NCBI RefSeq assembly: GCF_900115245.1
Contig: NZ_FOVT01000006.1
Coordinates: forward strand, 1 to 64,000
DNA length: 64,000 nt
Source: Mesorhizobium sp. NFR06
GTDB taxonomy: Bacteria; Pseudomonadota; Alphaproteobacteria; Rhizobiales; Rhizobiaceae
Reading direction: 5' to 3'
Shown here: one piece after another, positions 60,451 to 64,000 of the stretch
How the letters are laid out: every line of letters begins with the position of its first letter
Position numbering within the stretch: the stretch's first letter is position 1
The notes under the pieces: model-generated
Told to the model about the DNA's origin: nothing
The model's database searches: none
What the model saw: the letters and a program-made list of their open reading frames with translations, nothing else
Translations under genes and position numbers: made by a program

Positions 60451-60475
60451 CCTGTATGACAGGTTTGTATCATAT
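60451..60475. promoter_or_regulatory. Probable GntR operator
   Basis: The palindrome CCTGT-ATG-ACAGG (60451-60463) continues into TTTGTATCATATTG, giving repeated GTATGAC / GTATCAT units. It lies in the 95-bp space between the divergent GntR and lactonase starts. Confidence 0.55.
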
Positions 60476-60530
60476 TGCTCATAATTTACCCGAAAGATAT
60501 ATGTCAAGCCGATTTCCCGAGAGGTCTGCC

Positions 60531-61430
60531 ATGCACGAAACGGAAGCCACCCTGATCCTCGATGCACGCGACGTGGTCGGCGAAAGCCTGGTCTGGGACG
60601 AGCGCCGCTCCAGGCTGGTTTGGGTCGACATCATCGGCCGCCGGATCCACCGGCTCGACCCGGTCAGCGGCGCCCATGAAACCTGGCCGACGCCGGATCT
60701 CGTCACCTCGATCGGCCTGCGCGAGGATGGCGGCGCGATCGTCGGGCTGCGAAAGGACATTGCGCGGTGGGATTTCGGCGGACCGTTCCGGACGATCGCG
60801 ACGATCGAGCCCGACCGGCCGGACACGCGGCTCAACGAGGGCGTAGTGGCGCCGGACGGCTCGTTCTGGGTCGGCACGATGGCCAACAATATCGGACCGG
60901 ACGACGCGCCGGTGGCCATCACCGGCGATGAAGGGCGGCTCTATCGAGTCGATGCGAACGGCGCGGTGACGGCGCTCAGCGACGACCGGTTCGGCATCAC
61001 CAACACCATGGCGTGGATGCCGGGCGGCCGCTTTGTCACAGCCGACACGATGAAGAATGCGCTCTACAGCTATGACCTGGACAGGAGCGCATCGCGGCTT
61101 GGCGAGCGGCGTATGTTCCTCGCCGATTTTCCGCGCGGCCTGCCGGACGGCTCTTGCCTCGATGCCGAGGATCACGTCTGGAACTGCCGGGTGGTGGGCG
61201 GGAGCTGCGTGTTGCGCATCGCGCCCGACGGCAAGCCGGAGCGCGTCGCGGAACTCTCCTGCAGCTGGCCGACGAGCTGCGCCTTCGGCGGCGCCGAGCT
61301 CGATACGCTGTTCGTCACCTCGGCGCGCTTCACCATGAGCGCCGAGCACCTGGACGCGGCCCCGCACGAGGGCGGCGTGTTCGCGCTGCGGCCAGGCGTA
61401 CGGGGCGTGCCGAGCAACCGGTTCGGGTAG
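60531..61430 (+). CDS. SMP-30/gluconolactonase family lactonase
   Basis: The 299-residue protein is a six-bladed propeller of the SMP-30 group: VGESLVWDERRSRLVWVDI (metal-binding Glu at about 18), TRLNEGVVAPDGSFWVGTM (Asn at about 103), ITNTMAW and LPDGSCLDAEDHVWNC (Asp near 204). It hydrolyses sugar lactones. Divergent from the GntR gene and probably under the same operator. ATG 60531 has GAGAGG upstream. Confidence 0.9.
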   Translation: MHETEATLILDARDVVGESLVWDERRSRLVWVDIIGRRIHRLDPVSGAHETWPTPDLVTSIGLREDGGAIVGLRKDIARWDFGGPFRTIATIEPDRPDTRLNEGVVAPDGSFWVGTMANNIGPDDAPVAITGDEGRLYRVDANGAVTALSDDRFGITNTMAWMPGGRFVTADTMKNALYSYDLDRSASRLGERRMFLADFPRGLPDGSCLDAEDHVWNCRVVGGSCVLRIAPDGKPERVAELSCSWPTSCAFGGAELDTLFVTSARFTMSAEHLDAAPHEGGVFALRPGVRGVPSNRFG

Positions 61431-61579
61431 CGCCGCCAATCCCGAACAGGGCAGCGCGAAGGTCCGCGATTCCGCCGCTTGCAAGAACGGCCGCGCTGCG
61501 TTGATCTGAGCGCACCAGCCGCGGCCGGTCGTTGGGACCCTGGCTCGCATGCACGCAATGCGGTGGAACGGGGGGCATC

Positions 61580-62806
61580 ATGGATGATACAGCGCTCGCG
61601 AGCACCGACGGCGACCCCGAGCGCTACGATCTCGGCCTCTGCCTGTCGGGCGGCGGCTACCGCGCCATGCTGTTCCACGCCGGCGCACTGTGCCGTCTCA
61701 ACGAGGCGGGATTGCTCGCAAAGCTCGACATGGTGAGCTCGGTCTCGGGCGGCTCGATCGCGGCCGGGCTGCTCGCGGTGCTGTGGCCGCGCTTCACCTT
61801 CGTCAATGGCATCGCCACCAATTTCGACATCTATCTCGACAGGATATTGGAATTCTCGCAGGTCTTCCTCGACGCGCCGTCGATCTTCAAGGGCCTGTTC
61901 AACCCGTTTTCGAGCGCGACGCGCGAAGTCGCCGCCTGCTACGAGCGGCACCTGTTCGCCGGCTCGAGGCCGATGCTGAAAAGCCTGCCGCAAAAACCCT
62001 GGTTCGTGTTCTGCTCCAGCAATCTCGGCACCGGCTCGCTGTTTCGCCTGTCGCGGCGCTACATCGCCGACTACCGCATCGGTGTCGCCTACCAGGCCGA
62101 CCTGCCGGTCGCGACCGCCGTTGCCGCCTCCTCGGCCTTCCCGCCCTTCCTGTCGCCGCTCCGGCTCGACCTCACGCCCTTCGCCTGGAAGAACGACAAG
62201 CTCGACCCCTCGGTCGGTCCGCCCGTGCCGCCGCGCCGCGCCGTGCTCACCGATGGCGGCGTCTACGACAATCACGGCATCGAGCCGGCGCTGAAGCGCT
62301 GCCGCTGGCTGCTGGTCAGCGACGCCGGCGCGCCATGGCGGGCTTCGAAAGCGGGCTACTGGAACTGGTTCTCGCAGCTCAAACGCGTGCTCGACACCAC
62401 CGACAACCAGGTGCGCTCCCTGCGGCGCCGGGATCTGGTGGCGCGTTTCCAGGCGGCCAAGGACGCCGACGATCGCGGCCTGCCCTATGACGCGACCCGG
62501 CCCGACTACGCGGCGACGCGCGGCGTCTTCTGGTCGATCGCCAGCAAGCCTGACGCGACCGAGCCGAGTTTCGTGCAGACCGCCGCCACAGCGCCGGCGG
62601 ATATCGGCACCTCGCTGCATTTCCTGGGCGGCGCAGAGACGGTCGACCTGGTGAACTGGGGCTACTGCACCGCCGACCAGGGGCTGCGCGCCTGGTTCGA
62701 GCCGGCGGTGGCTGCCGGCAAGGGCGTGCCGCTGAAGGCGGGAGACGTGAAACCCGGCCGCTGCGCGAAAGTGTCGAAGATGGTGATGGGTGTTTTGAGA
62801 GTTTGA
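61580..62806 (+). CDS. Patatin-like phospholipase
   Basis: The 408-residue protein has the patatin oxyanion loop (LCLSGGGYRAMLFHAGAL, about 19-36), the nucleophile Ser in SVSGGSIAAG (about 54-63) and the Asp in TDGGVYDNHG (about 229-238), which form the Ser-Asp dyad. Such enzymes hydrolyse phospholipids. No signal peptide is present, so it is cytoplasmic or delivered by another route. ATG 61580 follows GGGGGG. Confidence 0.9.
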   Translation: MDDTALASTDGDPERYDLGLCLSGGGYRAMLFHAGALCRLNEAGLLAKLDMVSSVSGGSIAAGLLAVLWPRFTFVNGIATNFDIYLDRILEFSQVFLDAPSIFKGLFNPFSSATREVAACYERHLFAGSRPMLKSLPQKPWFVFCSSNLGTGSLFRLSRRYIADYRIGVAYQADLPVATAVAASSAFPPFLSPLRLDLTPFAWKNDKLDPSVGPPVPPRRAVLTDGGVYDNHGIEPALKRCRWLLVSDAGAPWRASKAGYWNWFSQLKRVLDTTDNQVRSLRRRDLVARFQAAKDADDRGLPYDATRPDYAATRGVFWSIASKPDATEPSFVQTAATAPADIGTSLHFLGGAETVDLVNWGYCTADQGLRAWFEPAVAAGKGVPLKAGDVKPGRCAKVSKMVMGVLRV

Positions 62807-62821
62807 GCCGGCATTCGAACT

Positions 62822-63012
62822 GCCGATCTCCCCCCTTGTGGGGGAGATGTCCGGCAGGACAGAGGGGGGCGCGAAGGAATGAGGCGCTGTCCGAGCTTGG
62901 GTCCCTTGTCAAATCAAAAGGCACGGCGGCGTGGACACCGACTGATACGCCGGCGGGACAGCGCCCCCCTCTGCCCTGCCGGGCATCTCCCCCACAAGGG
63001 GGGAGATTAGGC
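62822..63012. repeat. Pair of palindromic repeats in opposite orientation
   Basis: Copies at about 62822-62876 and 62946-63008. The second is almost identical to the copy embedded in the GcrA-like gene. Confidence 0.8.
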
Positions 63013-63113
63013 GCTCCGCCGCCTTCGCCAGTCGCCTTGGTGCAATTCAATCCGGTTCGTGCCCCGCCCGGTCCATGCTAACAGGGCGCTTTCAGCAACG
63101 AATGGATCACAAC

Positions 63114-63815
63114 ATGGTGGAAAAAGTAGCTCTGGTGACGGCGGGCGGCAGCGGCATGGGGGCGGCGGCGGCCAGGCGCCTGGCGGCGGACGGGTTCAAG
63201 GTCGGCGTGCTCTCCTCCTCCGGCAAGGGCGAGGCGCTGGGCAAGGAGCTCGGCGGCTTCGGCGTCACCGGCTCCAACCAGTCGAACGACGACCTGAAGC
63301 GCCTCACCGATGGCGCGCTGGAACGCTGGGGCCGCATCGACGTGCTGGTCAACAGTGCCGGCCACGGGCCGCGCGCCGAGATCATCGAGATCAGCGACGA
63401 GGACTGGCACAAGGGCATCGATACCTATTTCCTCAACGCCGTGCGCCCGACCCGGCTGGTGACGCCGGTGATGCGGAAGCAGAAGTCGGGCGTCATCATC
63501 AACATCTCGACCGCCTGGGTGTTCGAGCCGAGCCCGATGTTCCCGACCTCGGCCGTGGCGCGCGCCGGGCTTGCCGCCTTCACCAAGATCTTCGCCGACA
63601 CCTATGCGGCCGACAACATCCGCATGAACAATGTGCTGCCCGGCTGGACCGACAGCCTGCCGGCAACTGAAGAGCGCCGCGACAGCGTGCCGATGAAACG
63701 CTACGGCACCTCGCAAGAAATCGCCGCGACGATATCCTTCCTGGCCTCGGACGGGGCGGCCTACATCACGGGGCAGAACATCCGCGTCGACGGCGGCATC
63801 ACACGGGCGGTGTGA
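63114..63815 (+). CDS. SDR family protein lacking the catalytic Tyr-Lys pair
   Basis: The 233-residue protein has the SDR cofactor motif TAGGSGMGAAAARRL (about 9-23), NSAG (about 77-80), and the C-terminal ITGQNIRVDGG. At the place of YxxxK it has FPTSAVARAGLAAFTK (about 142-157), so the usual Tyr is Phe and the Lys is lost. It may bind NAD(P) without dehydrogenase activity, or use other residues. ATG 63114 is chosen. Confidence 0.85.
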   Translation: MVEKVALVTAGGSGMGAAAARRLAADGFKVGVLSSSGKGEALGKELGGFGVTGSNQSNDDLKRLTDGALERWGRIDVLVNSAGHGPRAEIIEISDEDWHKGIDTYFLNAVRPTRLVTPVMRKQKSGVIINISTAWVFEPSPMFPTSAVARAGLAAFTKIFADTYAADNIRMNNVLPGWTDSLPATEERRDSVPMKRYGTSQEIAATISFLASDGAAYITGQNIRVDGGITRAV

Positions 63816-63838
63816 GGTAAAGAGGGCGTCGGCTCAAG

Positions 63839-64000
63839 TCAGCCGCGGCTGCGCGAACCGAGCAGCCACATCAGGGCGATCGACGCCGCGATATTCAGCA
63901 CGTTGCCGACGACGACGTTCCAGAAGCGCGTCGGATCGTCGGCCAGGGCGACCCAGTGCAACCTGCCGCGGATTTCACCCATCCTCAGGCCGTAGGCAAT
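63839..64000 (-). CDS. Small membrane protein, possibly continuing past the right edge
   Basis: The minus-strand frame ends with the stop at 63839 and reads LHWVALADDPTRFWNVVVGN then NIAASIALMWLLGSRSRG, with one C-terminal membrane helix. It is open to the window edge; ATG 63982 could be an internal start giving 47 residues. No family recognised. Confidence 0.6.
   Translation of the reverse strand: MAYGLRMGEIRGRLHWVALADDPTRFWNVVVGNVLNIAASIALMWLLGSRSRG

Noticed and set aside
58393..60459. 688-codon plus-strand frame across the dehydratase and GntR genes
   Set aside because: Shadow of two well-supported minus-strand genes.

Overview
The window is a 64 kb GC-rich chromosomal segment from an alphaproteobacterium. 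A rhizobial member of the Hyphomicrobiales, most like Mesorhizobium, is the best fit. The reasons are a LexA box of the form GTTC-N7-GTTC ahead of dinB, a GcrA-like regulator, SyrA/ExoX-type, DUF1236, DUF982, DUF1127 and DUF2934 proteins, an OafA-type acyltransferase, and many copies of rhizobial-type palindromic intergenic repeats. This assignment is inference from gene content. No rRNA, tRNA or CRISPR array was seen.

Layout. 0-5 kb: the C-terminal part of an autotransporter, a slipin/NfeD membrane-protease pair, and a DUF1127 protein. 5-11 kb: OsmC, then a tightly coupled operon (flavin monooxygenase, FAD oxidoreductase, MaoC hydratase) facing a BTAD regulator fused to an alpha/beta hydrolase. 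11-16.5 kb: an MFS exporter with a divergent LysR regulator, a small zinc-finger protein, a 40-residue membrane peptide, and a tiny ORF whose sequence matches the lasso-peptide leader consensus. 16.7-24 kb: RidA, PhnA, OafA acyltransferase, a cupin, three tandem His/Tyr-rich secreted paralogues and DUF763. 24-28.3 kb: a phage-like control module (DUF6456-like protein, YdaU-like protein, GcrA-like protein, Cro-like and CI-like regulators) without structural genes. 28.4-30.3 kb: DUF2167 and TPR proteins. 30.3-33.8 kb: a TPP-riboswitch-controlled operon for uptake of a thiamine precursor (YkoF-like protein, permease, ATPase, binding protein). 33.9-35.5 kb: a nucleotidyltransferase gene behind two identically built palindromic operators, then a gene carrying the same operator motif as the CI-like repressor region. 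35.8-45 kb: many small stress or envelope proteins. 45.1-46.7 kb: an IS element with 13-bp inverted ends and an 8-bp target duplication, carrying a DUF3800 gene and a degraded transposase. 46.8-51.2 kb: Tad-type pilus proteins. 51.4-54 kb: cupin, DNA polymerase IV, broken DUF559 gene. 54-61.4 kb: a sugar ABC transporter with mutarotase, dehydrogenase, lactonase and enolase-family dehydratase under a GntR regulator. 61.5-64 kb: patatin, an atypical SDR, and the edge of a membrane protein.

How genes work together. The sugar locus encodes uptake plus four consecutive steps of a non-phosphorylative oxidative route. The thiamine operon is a salvage unit. The CI-like repressor probably controls both its own divergent promoter and the gene near 35.2 kb, because the same CGTAC-N5-GTACG palindrome lies at both sites. 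Intergenic palindromic repeats are abundant, and in two places they lie in frame inside genes (the GcrA-like gene and the thiamine-precursor permease).
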